DNA of 48,843 nucleotides from an uncultured Clostridia bacterium (GCA_944349735.1 CALVNM010000006.1:1-48843), one strand, 5' to 3'; positions 9,901-16,753 are shown, counted from the stretch's first letter. A program made the numbers and translations. The notes: generated by a model from the letters alone, not told the origin.

Positions 9901-10487
9901 ATATGACAGATGCTCAAGGCGCTTTATATGAGATAACTTCCAATAAATACAAGCTCGTCGCGTATCCGTCAGGCAATACGGCGACAACTTATGCCATAAA
10001 TTCCAAGTGTGGTGCGGTAATGCCTTACGCTTTTTACGGCGCAGACAGCCTTGAATACGTCAGTTACGGAGGCACGCTTGCCGAGATAGGCGAATATGCA
10101 TTCTCGGATTGCGCGGCTCTTAAAGCGATATACTATACCAATACCCCTTCAAGCTCAGTTATAGCGGGCGTAGCGGATTTTAACGTGACCAATTCTTCTG
10201 TCGGATACATAGGCGCGCACGCGTTCGCAGGTTGTGATCTCTTAAATACTTACCGATTCGATAATATCGCCTTCCTCGGCGAATACGCCGTTGACTGGGA
10301 CGGAGCATCCGACATAACTATATATCTGAACGTTTCCGCGCTTTGCGCGTCCGACGGCATAGCCGTAGAATTACCCGACGGCGCCGGCGGCGTTACGGGC
10401 AGACTGACGATACACGCGGGAGATCTTTGCGAAGAGTATTCTGCGGCAAAATATTGGTCGGAACTCAGAGCTTACATAGTAGAATAA
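6966..10487 (+). CDS. Large lipoprotein with InlB-type repeats and BspA-like leucine-rich repeats
   Basis: Predicted cell-surface lipoprotein of 1173 residues. A hydrophobic signal peptide ends in the lipobox VAAC with Cys25 as the lipidation site. Residues about 36-100 form one Listeria-Bacteroides (InlB B) repeat with FNTNGG and RDGYVFLGWF motifs. It is followed by at least seven divergent repeats of about 75-85 residues, each ending in a MPxxxVxxxxxF-type hallmark (near residues 176, 253, 328, 403, 484, 567 and 730). The C-terminal third (about 900-1100) carries BspA/LRR_5-type repeats (AFAGCYALEHISV, AFSDCAALKAIYY). No LPXTG motif. Such proteins usually mediate adhesion or host or surface contact. 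It stands alone between its own promoter and terminator, separating the PolC-like gene from pdaB. Ligand unknown. Confidence 0.85.
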   Translation: MKRKILLTLFAVATVCLLVLTVAACRSNDTQGTTCIISFNTNGGSEVKSIILKTGDPIVLPDPPTRDGYVFLGWFNDPECKRPVNAAIFKANGNMTIFAGWESVETYPHAITVEEYPEGIVKLVTPEDGRASMGTEVVISIVPGSAYEAAPGGVVAEGNTVSVVLTQTSDTRFVFTMPAEPVTIKVTFALRSHDITVYPFTENGTVALSAYSARQGDIITARPLPDYGYRLTELYMYSAEEGSRKTITNNFFVMPAGNVIIGATFEPIDYEVYYDIECVCRGNGVLRTEFDRQAAGLFVKYEVIPEPGNRLVSLMSDGAVLDDGGFIMPAEDVVLTAVFAETDDDDLLYPLTLTASDGVVATSDGRTEFAAGEAVTLILNPLTGYEIGGVTVNGSYIEGDTFLMPNEQTVVVAEFVKRGYSVEFASDNMNFTGSVSAVYAYEGDLIVFDVQPLRNYFVTSVSLKIIGEDENPVETVPLTDDYFIMPAADVIIEVVATAINNKPVFSVTAEVCENGQLSFSLDKARYGDTVTVTATPEEGYRLKAGSISLSYYSQGNHVTVSTGSAFRMPDSDVTVRAQFERVYRVSSIDEYNISVFPSVTEMAVGEEVMFTANTRGDYIYGTIVLTVSTASGYTAPLDGSGVFLMTAENAGDVYISYDESAYSKVDASVSKSFDITVKSVNGGYIEIPKTYGVAYGTVVPIKVVPSEGYALKSIVLTTRDLSYTVGDAFTMPMANVTLTAEFEEKTAAEFTLQAIYERNRDSFRAAGIFMKYYRESYQIRELFGQSKVNPILSYVDGVITATSEYGHDFYVIEVKSLVKLTAISQRAVDRIRADYSDNDRVDVLIDYNFIIVSVNGDAEEDKQMLLNGIKRIDNCILYARKDGSYGLYAYFGTSAYVNIMPVYSGRAISYIAPYAFAVRGAGIEGISLGNATILDDFALSGLKNIRYVYLGNASYVGEGAFAGCYALEHISVSANNSAYMTDAQGALYEITSNKYKLVAYPSGNTATTYAINSKCGAVMPYAFYGADSLEYVSYGGTLAEIGEYAFSDCAALKAIYYTNTPSSSVIAGVADFNVTNSSVGYIGAHAFAGCDLLNTYRFDNIAFLGEYAVDWDGASDITIYLNVSALCASDGIAVELPDGAGGVTGRLTIHAGDLCEEYSAAKYWSELRAYIVE

Positions 10488-10514
10488 AGAAAAGTCATAA
10501 GAAGATTTACGAAG

Positions 10515-10545
10515 GCATATCCTTTACCAGGGATATGCTTTTTTT
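10515..10545 (+). terminator. Rho-independent terminator after the lipoprotein gene
   Basis: Perfect 8-bp stem GCATATCC / GGATATGC (10515-10522 with 10531-10538), 8-base loop, followed immediately by seven T. It lies 27 bases after the lipoprotein stop and ends that unit. Confidence 0.9.
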
Positions 10546-10576
10546 ATTACTGAAATTTGCCTTATTCCCTTAATAA

Positions 10577-10593
10577 TTGTCGGAATTCGACAA
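10577..10593. promoter_or_regulatory. Short palindrome upstream of pdaB
   Basis: TTGTCG and CGACAA flank GAATT in the 78-base gap between the lipoprotein terminator and pdaB. It could be an operator for pdaB or a weak RNA hairpin. I found no convincing sigma-A promoter around it, which would fit a sporulation-sigma promoter that I cannot assign. Confidence 0.25.
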
Positions 10594-10623
10594 AGCTTAA
10601 AGGTTATTATGGAGGTAAAGAAA

Positions 10624-11382
10624 ATGTTCCTCGTAGTCAGGAAACGTACGGCATTTGCTCTGATAGCATTGGTACTCGTGCTGATCGCGGCGGTTGCTTT
10701 GGTAAGCGCGGAAATAACTTCCGAAGCGGTGGGCGTCAAAAGGCTCGTTCCGGTCTATTCGGTGGCTACCGAAGATAATAAAGTTGCGTTGACGTTCGAC
10801 GCGTCGTGGGGCGCGGATAAGACCGAGAAAATAATGGATATTCTCGAGGAATACGGGTTCAAAGCGACCTTCTTCCTTACCGGAATATGGGTTGACGAAT
10901 ATCCCGAGCTGGTCAAGGAGATCAACGATCGCGGGCATCTTATCGGCAATCACAGCGCAAATCACAAGCATCTCAACGAACTGAATGCCGAAACGCTGCA
11001 AAGTGAAATCGACGTAACTGCGGAAAAGATAAAGGCGATCACCGGATATGCTCCGAGTTATTTCAGGGCGCCGTTCGGCGAATACGACAACAAGATGATT
11101 AACGCGCTTACGACGCGCGGCGTGCAATGTATCCAATGGAGCGCCGACAGTCTTGACTGGAAAGGCATAACCGCGGCGGAGATAACCGAAAACGTAGTAT
11201 CCAAGCTCGATAAGGGCGCGATAGTGCTGTGTCATAACAATTCCGATCACATTACGGAAGCGCTGCCGCTAATATTGCTTGCTATCAAGAACAAAGGTAT
11301 GAGCGCCGTAAGGCTGGACGAACTTGTCTATAAAGAGGGATATACGATAGATTCTACCGGTAAACAAATCAAAAATCAATAA
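10624..11382 (+). CDS. pdaB: PdaB-type sporulation polysaccharide deacetylase
   Basis: NodB-fold carbohydrate esterase, similar to PdaB/YlxY proteins that act on peptidoglycan during spore formation. The N-terminus is a single membrane or signal segment (about residues 5-27). Motif 1 is LTFDASWGADKT: the second Asp of the usual TFDDG is replaced, as I recall for the PdaB group, though I could not check this. The metal motif HSANH(K)H follows (NHSANHKHL), then the RAPFGEYD motif, IQWSADSLDW and LCHNN near the end. Start chosen at ATG 10624 because GGAGG lies 8 bases upstream; an ATG at 10609 would place that site inside the gene. 252 residues, normal length. The SSB-like gene follows 20 bases later. 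Confidence 0.85.
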   Translation: MFLVVRKRTAFALIALVLVLIAAVALVSAEITSEAVGVKRLVPVYSVATEDNKVALTFDASWGADKTEKIMDILEEYGFKATFFLTGIWVDEYPELVKEINDRGHLIGNHSANHKHLNELNAETLQSEIDVTAEKIKAITGYAPSYFRAPFGEYDNKMINALTTRGVQCIQWSADSLDWKGITAAEITENVVSKLDKGAIVLCHNNSDHITEALPLILLAIKNKGMSAVRLDELVYKEGYTIDSTGKQIKNQ

Positions 11383-11402
11383 AGAATTACGGGAGTCAAA
11401 CA

Positions 11403-12047
11403 ATGGACAATCTGATGAACAACAACGTAGTGTATCTGACGGGGAAAATAACGGGTGAGCCTAAATATTCGCACAGCGTATTCGGCGAAGGTTTCTACGA
11501 AACCCATGTGGAAGTGGAGAGACTGTCTGCGCAGAAAGACGTTATACCTGTTACCGTATCCGAAAGGCTTTTGGACGAAGGCGGCTTCGAAGACGGCAGT
11601 CAGGTGAGTATAGAGGGTCAGTTCCGCAGCTATAACAAGCTTATAGACGGTAAATCGAAACTTATGCTTACCGTGTTCGTGAGAGAAATATCGGACGACG
11701 ATTACGCTATGAACACCAATCAGATAGAGCTTACCGGCTACGTATGTAAACCGCCGATATTCAGAACCACGCCGTTCAAACGCGAGATCGCGGACATATT
11801 GGTAGCAGTCAACAGAGCTTATAATAAATCCGATTATATACCTTGTATAGCGTGGGGCAGGAACGCGAGATTTGCTTCCAGACTCGAAGTGGGCGATAAA
11901 ATAAGCCTTACCGGCAGAATACAAAGCCGCGAATATCAGAAAGTTCTCGAGAACGGAGAACAGGAGACGCGAACGGCATACGAAATAAGCATTGGCAGGC
12001 TGTGTTACGCGGGGGCATGTTCGGAAGACGACGAAGCTACCGAGTGA
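11403..12047 (+). CDS. SSB-like protein with two OB-folds
   Basis: 214-residue protein with two single-stranded-DNA-binding OB units. Residues about 6-97 (NNNVVYLTGKITGEPKY) form a degenerate first OB-fold. Residues about 107-203 are the better match to SSB/PriB: IELTGYVCKPPIFRTT, ILVAVNRAYNKSDYIPCIAWG and DKISLTGRIQSREY. There is no acidic DDxxF-type tail typical of SsbA, though the last residues are acidic (SEDDEATE). Likely binds ssDNA or nucleoprotein partners in the cytoplasm. A separate housekeeping ssb beside rpsF/rpsR would be expected elsewhere. GGGAG precedes the ATG by about 9 bases. Function beyond binding is not known from the sequence. Confidence 0.75.
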   Translation: MDNLMNNNVVYLTGKITGEPKYSHSVFGEGFYETHVEVERLSAQKDVIPVTVSERLLDEGGFEDGSQVSIEGQFRSYNKLIDGKSKLMLTVFVREISDDDYAMNTNQIELTGYVCKPPIFRTTPFKREIADILVAVNRAYNKSDYIPCIAWGRNARFASRLEVGDKISLTGRIQSREYQKVLENGEQETRTAYEISIGRLCYAGACSEDDEATE

Positions 12048-12056
12048 AATCAACGC

Positions 12057-12085
12057 TTGCAAAGGAGGTCATGCGGCGTTATAAT
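12057..12085 (+). promoter_or_regulatory. Sigma-A promoter of yggS giving a leaderless mRNA
   Basis: TTGCAA (12057-12062), 17-base spacer, perfect TATAAT (12080-12085), then six bases to the ATG at 12092. Transcription should begin at or one base before the start codon. The strong AAAGGAGG at 12061-12068 falls inside the promoter spacer and is too close to the ATG at 12071 to be useful. Confidence 0.8.
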
Positions 12086-12091
12086 AACCTT

Positions 12092-12757
12092 ATGGAAAAG
12101 GTTATAGAAAATCTCATAAGCATCAAATCGACTATCGCCCGCGTCGCTGCGGACGTCGGCCGCGATCCGGACGGTATAGAAATAGTTGCGGCGAGCAAAT
12201 TCCGCGATGCGGAAACGTTGCGCTTGTTGGCAGCTCACGGCGGCGTATCGGCATTCGGTGAAAACAGGGTACAGGAATTCCTTTCCAAATACGACGACGC
12301 TCTCACATGGGACTTTATCGGACGGCTGCAGACCAATAAGGTCAAATATCTTATCGGTAAAGTGCGCCTGATTCAGAGCCTTGACAGACTGCCTCTTGCC
12401 GAGGAGATAGAGCGACTTGCGGCAAAGCGTGGTATCGTGCAGGAATGTCTCGTCGAGATCAACAGCGGAGAAGAGGAGAATAAAGGAGGGCTGATGGCGG
12501 GAGAAGCCGAAGCCTTCGTGGACTCGCTTGCCGCCTTCCCGCATATTTCGGTAAGGGGATTGATGGTGGTGGCTCCGCAGGGAATACCCGAAGACGAGTT
12601 GAGGTCTTGCTTCACCAAAGTATCCGATCTGTATTCTAAACTCAAAGAGGGCAGGACCGGCTTCGATATTCTATCCATGGGTATGTCTCACGACTTCGAA
12701 TTGGCTGTCAAGTGCGGCTCTACGATGATCAGACCGGGACGAATTTTGTTCGATTAG
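12092..12757 (+). CDS. yggS: YggS family PLP homeostasis protein
   Basis: PLP-binding TIM-barrel protein (YggS/YlmE/PLPBP) that buffers pyridoxal phosphate and affects amino-acid pools; not known to be catalytic. PLP lysine K36 lies in IVAASKFRD. FGENRVQEFLSKYD, WDFIGRLQTNKVKYLIG, EINSGEEENKGG, SMGMSHDFELAVKCGSTMIRPGR are all family blocks. The start was placed at ATG 12092 (MEKVIENL), 221 residues, because it aligns with family N-termini and lies six bases after a TATAAT box. An upstream ATG at 12071 would add seven residues and has a ribosome site only two bases away. sepF follows, the usual yggS-sepF order. Confidence 0.92.
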   Translation: MEKVIENLISIKSTIARVAADVGRDPDGIEIVAASKFRDAETLRLLAAHGGVSAFGENRVQEFLSKYDDALTWDFIGRLQTNKVKYLIGKVRLIQSLDRLPLAEEIERLAAKRGIVQECLVEINSGEEENKGGLMAGEAEAFVDSLAAFPHISVRGLMVVAPQGIPEDELRSCFTKVSDLYSKLKEGRTGFDILSMGMSHDFELAVKCGSTMIRPGRILFD

Positions 12758-12775
12758 ACCTTCGAGTATTATAAA
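12746..12775 (+). promoter_or_regulatory. Possible sigma-A promoter of sepF
   Basis: TTGTTC (12746-12751), 18-base spacer, TATAAA (12770-12775), overlapping the end of yggS. The predicted start near 12782 gives a leader of about 13 bases with no Shine-Dalgarno site before the sepF ATG at 12795. Confidence 0.45.
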
Positions 12776-12794
12776 TTAGCCGCTATTTCATAGT

Positions 12795-13181
12795 ATGAGT
12801 TATCTTGATACGCTCAAAACAGGCGTAATTCCCGAGAAAAAGGCAAAAAGCAAGAAGATCACACCTTATGACAGATATATGGCGCGCAAGCGTCCGGATG
12901 CATTGCCTGGCGCGGCAAAAGTCAGCGTTACGACTCCCGCCGGATATAACGACGTGCGTATGATCGTGGGGCAACTCTTGCGCAATCGCGGTACGGTTAC
13001 GGATTTCAAAGGTGTGCCGCCGGTGACGGCGCAGAGACTGCTCGATTTCCTGAGCGGAGCCGTTTATGCCATCGGCGGGCGTATCGAGAGGATAGGCGAC
13101 GGCGTCTATCTTGTGACTCCGAAAGGAGTGGAGATAACATGTGCTGCCGCCGACGGCGACGAGAAACGATCCGACGGCTGA
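12795..13181 (+). CDS. sepF: Cell division protein SepF
   Basis: SepF bundles FtsZ polymers and tethers the Z-ring to the membrane in Gram-positive bacteria. The 128-residue protein has a short basic linker (KKAKSKKITPYDRYMARK), and then the compact C-terminal SepF domain with RNRGTVTDFKG, RLLDFLSGAVYAIGGRIERIGDGVYLVTPKGVEI, which closely matches the family. The N-terminus before the linker is expected to form the membrane-binding amphipathic helix; MSYLDTLKTG is only weakly hydrophobic. No Shine-Dalgarno precedes the ATG. lspA follows 88 bases downstream; divIVA and ylmG/H, common neighbours, are absent. Confidence 0.9.
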   Translation: MSYLDTLKTGVIPEKKAKSKKITPYDRYMARKRPDALPGAAKVSVTTPAGYNDVRMIVGQLLRNRGTVTDFKGVPPVTAQRLLDFLSGAVYAIGGRIERIGDGVYLVTPKGVEITCAAADGDEKRSDG

Positions 13182-13233
13182 TTTACTCGATTTTTGCGGC
13201 GACGGCAATTATTTGCTCACGCTGCTTTTTTTC

Positions 13234-13263
13234 TTGCCTTCCTTCTTCGGTTTATTGTATAAT
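13234..13263 (+). promoter_or_regulatory. Sigma-A promoter of lspA giving a leaderless mRNA
   Basis: TTGCCT (13234-13239), 18-base spacer, TATAAT (13258-13263), six bases, then the ATG at 13270. The spacing places the transcript start on the A of the start codon, the same arrangement as at yggS. Confidence 0.75.
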
Positions 13264-13269
13264 GACCGT

Positions 13270-13836
13270 ATGCGAAAACCCGATCTCAGGAAATGTTTTT
13301 ATGAAGACCCGCGAAAAACCGCGCTGTTTCTCGGCGCGGAAGCGCTGATCATCGGTATTTATCTTGCGATTGATCTTTTGACCAAAGAATTCGTTTACGG
13401 TCCGATAGCTGCGGGCGAACCCGACATCGTCCTCATCAAAGGCGTACTTAAATTTACCGCAGTAGAAAATACGGGAGCTTCTTTCGGTATTTTTTCCGAC
13501 TCCACCACGGCGCTTCTCATCGTCGCCGTAGTCACTGCGGCGGCGCTTACGCTGCTATGGGTGTTTTCCGTCAAAGAGCGCAACGGGTTTTTCCGCGCGG
13601 CGCTTATACTTATGATTGCCGGCGCGATAGGTAATATCGTAGATCGTGCGGCATTCGGCTACGTGCGCGACTTTATTTATTTCGAACTTATCGATTTCGC
13701 CGTATTCAATCTTGCCGACAGCGGCCTGTGCGTCGGTTGCGGTTGTATGATAGTTTATATTATATTCTTCTACCGCCCCGACAAGAAAAAAGACGCTTCC
13801 GAAGTCGTCGGGAAAGACGGTGACGCGGAGGCTTAA
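13270..13836 (+). CDS. lspA: Lipoprotein signal peptidase II
   Basis: Aspartic membrane protease that removes signal peptides from diacylated prolipoproteins, such as the large lipoprotein at 6966. Four membrane segments; catalytic aspartates D125 (IGNIVDRAAFG) and D150 (VFNLADS), plus the VENTGASFGIF motif. 188 residues from ATG 13270. The frame is open for another 43 codons upstream, overlapping the end of sepF, but that extension has no LspA similarity and the promoter with its TATAAT lies within it, so 13270 is the start. The C-terminus is a charged tail (KKKDASEVVGKDGDAEA) longer than usual. rluD follows 1 base after the stop. Confidence 0.93.
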   Translation: MRKPDLRKCFYEDPRKTALFLGAEALIIGIYLAIDLLTKEFVYGPIAAGEPDIVLIKGVLKFTAVENTGASFGIFSDSTTALLIVAVVTAAALTLLWVFSVKERNGFFRAALILMIAGAIGNIVDRAAFGYVRDFIYFELIDFAVFNLADSGLCVGCGCMIVYIIFFYRPDKKKDASEVVGKDGDAEA

Positions 13837-13837
13837 A

Positions 13838-14755
13838 GTGGAAGTATCTTTTTTCGTTGCCGCCGCAGAGGATAAAGGAGAACGTCTGGATGTTTTTCTT
13901 GCGGACAAGCTCCCCGAGATTTCCAGAAGCCGCGTGAAAGGCTGTATCGAAATGGGTATGGTCAAGGTGCGCGGAGAGCAGGTTTCCAAGGGCGGATACG
14001 CTCTTAAAGAAGGAGATCTGGTCGAGATCTCCGTCGCCGACGCCGTAGAACTCAGCGTCGAACCCGAAAACTTGCCCTTGAATATCGTATATCAGGACGC
14101 GGATTTCGCAGTTATCAATAAAGCGCAGGGTATGGTTACGCATCCTGCCGCAGGTTCGCCTCAAGGCACGCTCGTCAACGCTGTTTTGTATCATATCAAA
14201 GACCTGTCGGGCATAAACGGAGTTTTACGTCCGGGTATTGTGCATCGACTCGATAAGGATACCTCCGGACTTATCCTTATTGCGAAAAACGATTGCGCTC
14301 ATTTGTCGCTTACCGCTCAGATAGCTGAGAAAACCGCGAAAAGATATTATATCGCGCTTCTTGACGGAAATCTCAAAGAAGATTCGGGCGTTATAGAACA
14401 GCCTGTGGACCGCAACCCCAAAGACCGCAAAAAAATGGCGGTCGTGAAGGGAGGGCGTTTGGCGAAAACGGCGTACAGGGTCGTCGAGCGCTTCGGTAAA
14501 TATACGTTGGCGGAATTTGAACTTTTCACGGGCAGAACCCATCAGATAAGAGTGCATTGCGCTTATATGCGACATCCGGTCGTCGGCGATCCTCTTTACG
14601 GCGGAAGCAATGCTTTCGGTTTGAAAGGGCAACTTTTGCATGCGTGTCGGCTCGTTGTCAATCACCCCGCGAGCGGAGAACGCATGGAGTTCACCGCGCC
14701 TTTGCCGGATTATTTCCGCGAAGTATTGGCAAAGTTGCGCAAAACGCTTGCATAA
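13838..14755 (+). CDS. rluD: RluD-type 23S rRNA pseudouridine synthase
   Basis: RluA-family pseudouridine synthase. An N-terminal S4 RNA-binding domain (about residues 12-60, RLDVFLADKLPEISRSRVK) precedes the catalytic domain with the HRLDKDTSG motif near residues 136-144, in which the Asp is the nucleophile. FTGRTHQIRVH and HPVVGDPLYGG are also present. The GTG at 13838 was chosen because GGAGG lies 6 bases upstream; a GTG at 13820 would lie inside lspA. 305 residues, normal for RluD/YlyB. The target is probably helix 69 of 23S rRNA, but RluA/RluC specificity cannot be ruled out. lspA-rluD (ylyB) is the conserved order in Firmicutes. Confidence 0.93.
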   Translation: MEVSFFVAAAEDKGERLDVFLADKLPEISRSRVKGCIEMGMVKVRGEQVSKGGYALKEGDLVEISVADAVELSVEPENLPLNIVYQDADFAVINKAQGMVTHPAAGSPQGTLVNAVLYHIKDLSGINGVLRPGIVHRLDKDTSGLILIAKNDCAHLSLTAQIAEKTAKRYYIALLDGNLKEDSGVIEQPVDRNPKDRKKMAVVKGGRLAKTAYRVVERFGKYTLAEFELFTGRTHQIRVHCAYMRHPVVGDPLYGGSNAFGLKGQLLHACRLVVNHPASGERMEFTAPLPDYFREVLAKLRKTLA

Positions 14756-14776
14756 CTTTTTCTTATATGTTAATAT
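14748..14776 (+). promoter_or_regulatory. Sigma-A promoter of the rimP-nusA-infB operon
   Basis: TTGCAT (14748-14753), exact 17-base spacer, TAATAT (14771-14776). The -35 box overlaps the rluD stop region. The predicted start is near 14783, giving an untranslated leader of about 79 bases. Confidence 0.7.
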
Positions 14777-14809
14777 TTTAATGCTTAAAAGTAATTATTT
14801 TAAGATTGC

Positions 14810-14836
14810 TTGAGAGTGGTCGTCGGCCACTCTCAA
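14810..14836 (+). promoter_or_regulatory. Stable hairpin in the rimP leader
   Basis: TTGAGAGTGG (14810-14819) pairs with CCACTCTCAA (14827-14836); T-G and C-G pairs extend the stem to about 12 bp with a 3-base loop. No T-run follows, so it is not a simple intrinsic terminator. It sits between promoter and rimP ribosome site, suiting a leader control element, RNase processing site or antiterminator target for NusA autoregulation. Function unproven. Confidence 0.5.
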
Positions 14837-14861
14837 TCGATATATAGAGGAGTGAGGAACG

Positions 14862-15341
14862 TTGACGGATTATCAGTCTATCAAAGAACGTGCGGAAAGC
14901 GTTATAGTCCCCGTTGTGGAAGCGCTCGGTTATGAGGTGGTCGAGATCTCTTTCGGATGCGTCGGAAAGACGGATACGCTCACCGTGTATATTTATAAAA
15001 AAGGCGGAGTGGATCTCGACGACTGCGTGAGAGTCAACGACGCGCTGGACGCGCCGCTGGAATCGGCGGACGTCACTGCCGGCAGAGCCTATACGCTCAA
15101 CATATCTTCTCCCGGACTCGACCGTCCCATAGTCACCGACAGGGATTTCGAGCGCAACGAGGGCGAAAAGGTGGAAGCGGTATATGTCAAACCCGTAGGC
15201 AAGAAGAAACAGGTCGTCGGCATTTTGCTCGGACAAGACGGCGACAACGTTTACCTCGAGGTCAAGACGTGCAGGATTCCCGTTCCTAAAGCGAATATCA
15301 AAGTGCTTCGCCCTTACATCGACATGAAAGGTCTTAAATAG
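14862..15341 (+). CDS. rimP: Ribosome maturation factor RimP
   Basis: RimP assists 30S subunit maturation. 159 residues; family blocks are VVPVVEALGYEVVEISF near the N-terminus, DCVRVNDALDAPLESAD, YTLNISSPGLDRPI, and a C-terminal SH3-like domain with VYLEVKTCRIPVPKANIKVLRP. The start is TTG 14862, preceded by GAGGAGTGAGG. It is the first gene of the conserved rimP-nusA-ylxR-ylxQ-infB-rbfA operon, with a hairpin-containing leader. Confidence 0.93.
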   Translation: MTDYQSIKERAESVIVPVVEALGYEVVEISFGCVGKTDTLTVYIYKKGGVDLDDCVRVNDALDAPLESADVTAGRAYTLNISSPGLDRPIVTDRDFERNEGEKVEAVYVKPVGKKKQVVGILLGQDGDNVYLEVKTCRIPVPKANIKVLRPYIDMKGLK

Positions 15342-15390
15342 ACCCGACAACTTAATAAACAAACAACTTAATACGGAGGTTATCCAAAAA

Positions 15391-16470
15391 ATGAAAAACA
15401 AAGAACTGTTCCTTGCGCTCGATCAGATCGAAAACGAGTACAAAATCGACAAATCGTTGCTTATCGCTTCTCTCGAAGCGGGACTTGCGTCCGCATTCAA
15501 GAAAGAGAGCGGCGAATCGAGAGCCGTTGCCGTAAGAATGAATCCCGAGAGTTATACCATCGAGTTCTTTGCGTACCAAACGGTAGTTGACGGCGAGCCG
15601 CAGGAAGATTCCGAAATATCTCTCGAAGAAGCGCGCGACATCAAGCCCGACGCCGAGGTCGGCGAGCTTATCGGCGAAGTGGTTTCGCCCGACGATCTTT
15701 CGAGAATTGCCGCGCAGACTGCCAAACAGGTCATCACTCAGCGCATTAACGAAGCTAAGCGCGAGCAGGTGATGAGCGAGATGAACGAACGCGAAGGCGA
15801 ACTCATGCAGGCGGTCGTCCGCAGGATAGAATCCACCGGTACCGTTTCCGTAGAAATAGTCGGAACGCAGATGGAAGGTATTCTCGCCACGGGCGATCAG
15901 GTTCGCGGAGAGAAACTCAACGTAGGCGACAAGATCAAAGTATACGTCAAGAAGGTGCGCACCGACGCCAAAGGCACTTCTCGCGTTATGGTATCTCGCA
16001 GTTGCGCCGGTTTCGTAAGGAAGCTTTTCGAGATCGAAGTACCGGAAATCCGCTCCAATCTCGTAAAAATCAAGAATATCGTACGCGAAGCCGGTCTCCG
16101 TACCAAGCTCTCCGTATATAGCGAAGATCCCAATATCGATTCCATCGGTTCCTGCATCGGACCCAAGGGTTCGCGCGTCAACGCCGTTATCAATGAACTT
16201 AACGGCGAAAAAGTGGACGTGATCCTTTACAGCTCCAATCCTTCGGAATATATCGTCCGTGCGCTTTCTCCCGCCAAAGTGCTTATGGTCCAGCTCAACG
16301 AGACCGAGCAGCAGGCGAGAGTTATAGTTCCCGACGACAAATTGTCGCTCGCTATAGGTAAGGGCGGTCAGAACGCGAAGCTCGCCGCAAAACTTACCGG
16401 GTATAAAATCGACGTCAAACCTTATTCCGTTGCCGTAGGCGACGACGAGACGCCCGAGGTCGAGGAATAA
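15391..16470 (+). CDS. nusA: Transcription termination/antitermination protein NusA
   Basis: NusA binds RNA polymerase and nascent RNA to modulate pausing, termination and antitermination. N-terminal polymerase-binding domain (ALDQIENEYKIDKSLLIASLEAGLASAFKK type, residues 5-125), an S1 domain (about 130-200), and KH1 and KH2 domains (DSIGSCIGPKGSRVNAVINEL and SLAIGKGGQNAKLAAKLTGY). 359 residues, the usual Gram-positive form without the acidic repeats of proteobacterial NusA. GGAGG lies 11 bases before the ATG at 15391. Confidence 0.96.
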   Translation: MKNKELFLALDQIENEYKIDKSLLIASLEAGLASAFKKESGESRAVAVRMNPESYTIEFFAYQTVVDGEPQEDSEISLEEARDIKPDAEVGELIGEVVSPDDLSRIAAQTAKQVITQRINEAKREQVMSEMNEREGELMQAVVRRIESTGTVSVEIVGTQMEGILATGDQVRGEKLNVGDKIKVYVKKVRTDAKGTSRVMVSRSCAGFVRKLFEIEVPEIRSNLVKIKNIVREAGLRTKLSVYSEDPNIDSIGSCIGPKGSRVNAVINELNGEKVDVILYSSNPSEYIVRALSPAKVLMVQLNETEQQARVIVPDDKLSLAIGKGGQNAKLAAKLTGYKIDVKPYSVAVGDDETPEVEE

Positions 16471-16492
16471 TACCGGAGCAGGCTGAATCGTC

Positions 16493-16753
16493 ATGTACAG
16501 GCCGGAGAGAATGTGCGCGGTATGCCGCACTAAAAAAGACAAAAGCGAATTGATAAGAATCGTCAGATCGCCCGAAGGCGTATTTTCGCTTGACGGCACG
16601 GGCAATTCGCCGGGACGCGGAGCGTATCTGTGCAGATCAGAAAAATGTCTGACCCAATGCGTAAAGAAACGCCTTCTGAACAGAGTATTCAAGGCGGAAG
16701 TACCGGAGGATATATATGAAACTGTCGCCGGAATGTGCAGCGAAGATAAGTAG
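16493..16753 (+). CDS. rnpM: YlxR/RnpM RNA-binding protein
   Basis: Small YlxR-family RNA-binding protein, 86 residues. Members have been reported to bind RNase P RNA and modulate its activity (hence RnpM). Signature MCAVCRTKKDKSELIRIVR, then DGTGNSPGRGAYLCRSEKC, includes the GRGAY(L/V)C motif. Four Cys residues (CxxC and CxxxxxC) could support a fold or metal site. It overlaps ylxQ by 38 bases, indicating coupled translation within the nusA-infB operon. Confidence 0.92.
   Translation: MYRPERMCAVCRTKKDKSELIRIVRSPEGVFSLDGTGNSPGRGAYLCRSEKCLTQCVKKRLLNRVFKAEVPEDIYETVAGMCSEDK

Noticed and set aside
12061..12073. AAAGGAGG with ATG at 12071 as the yggS start
   Set aside because: Only about two bases separate the site from the ATG, and the promoter TATAAT lies downstream of it. 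The ATG at 12092 fits the promoter and family alignment better.
13141..13269. 43-codon N-terminal extension of LspA overlapping sepF
   Set aside because: Not similar to LspA N-termini and contains the lspA promoter.
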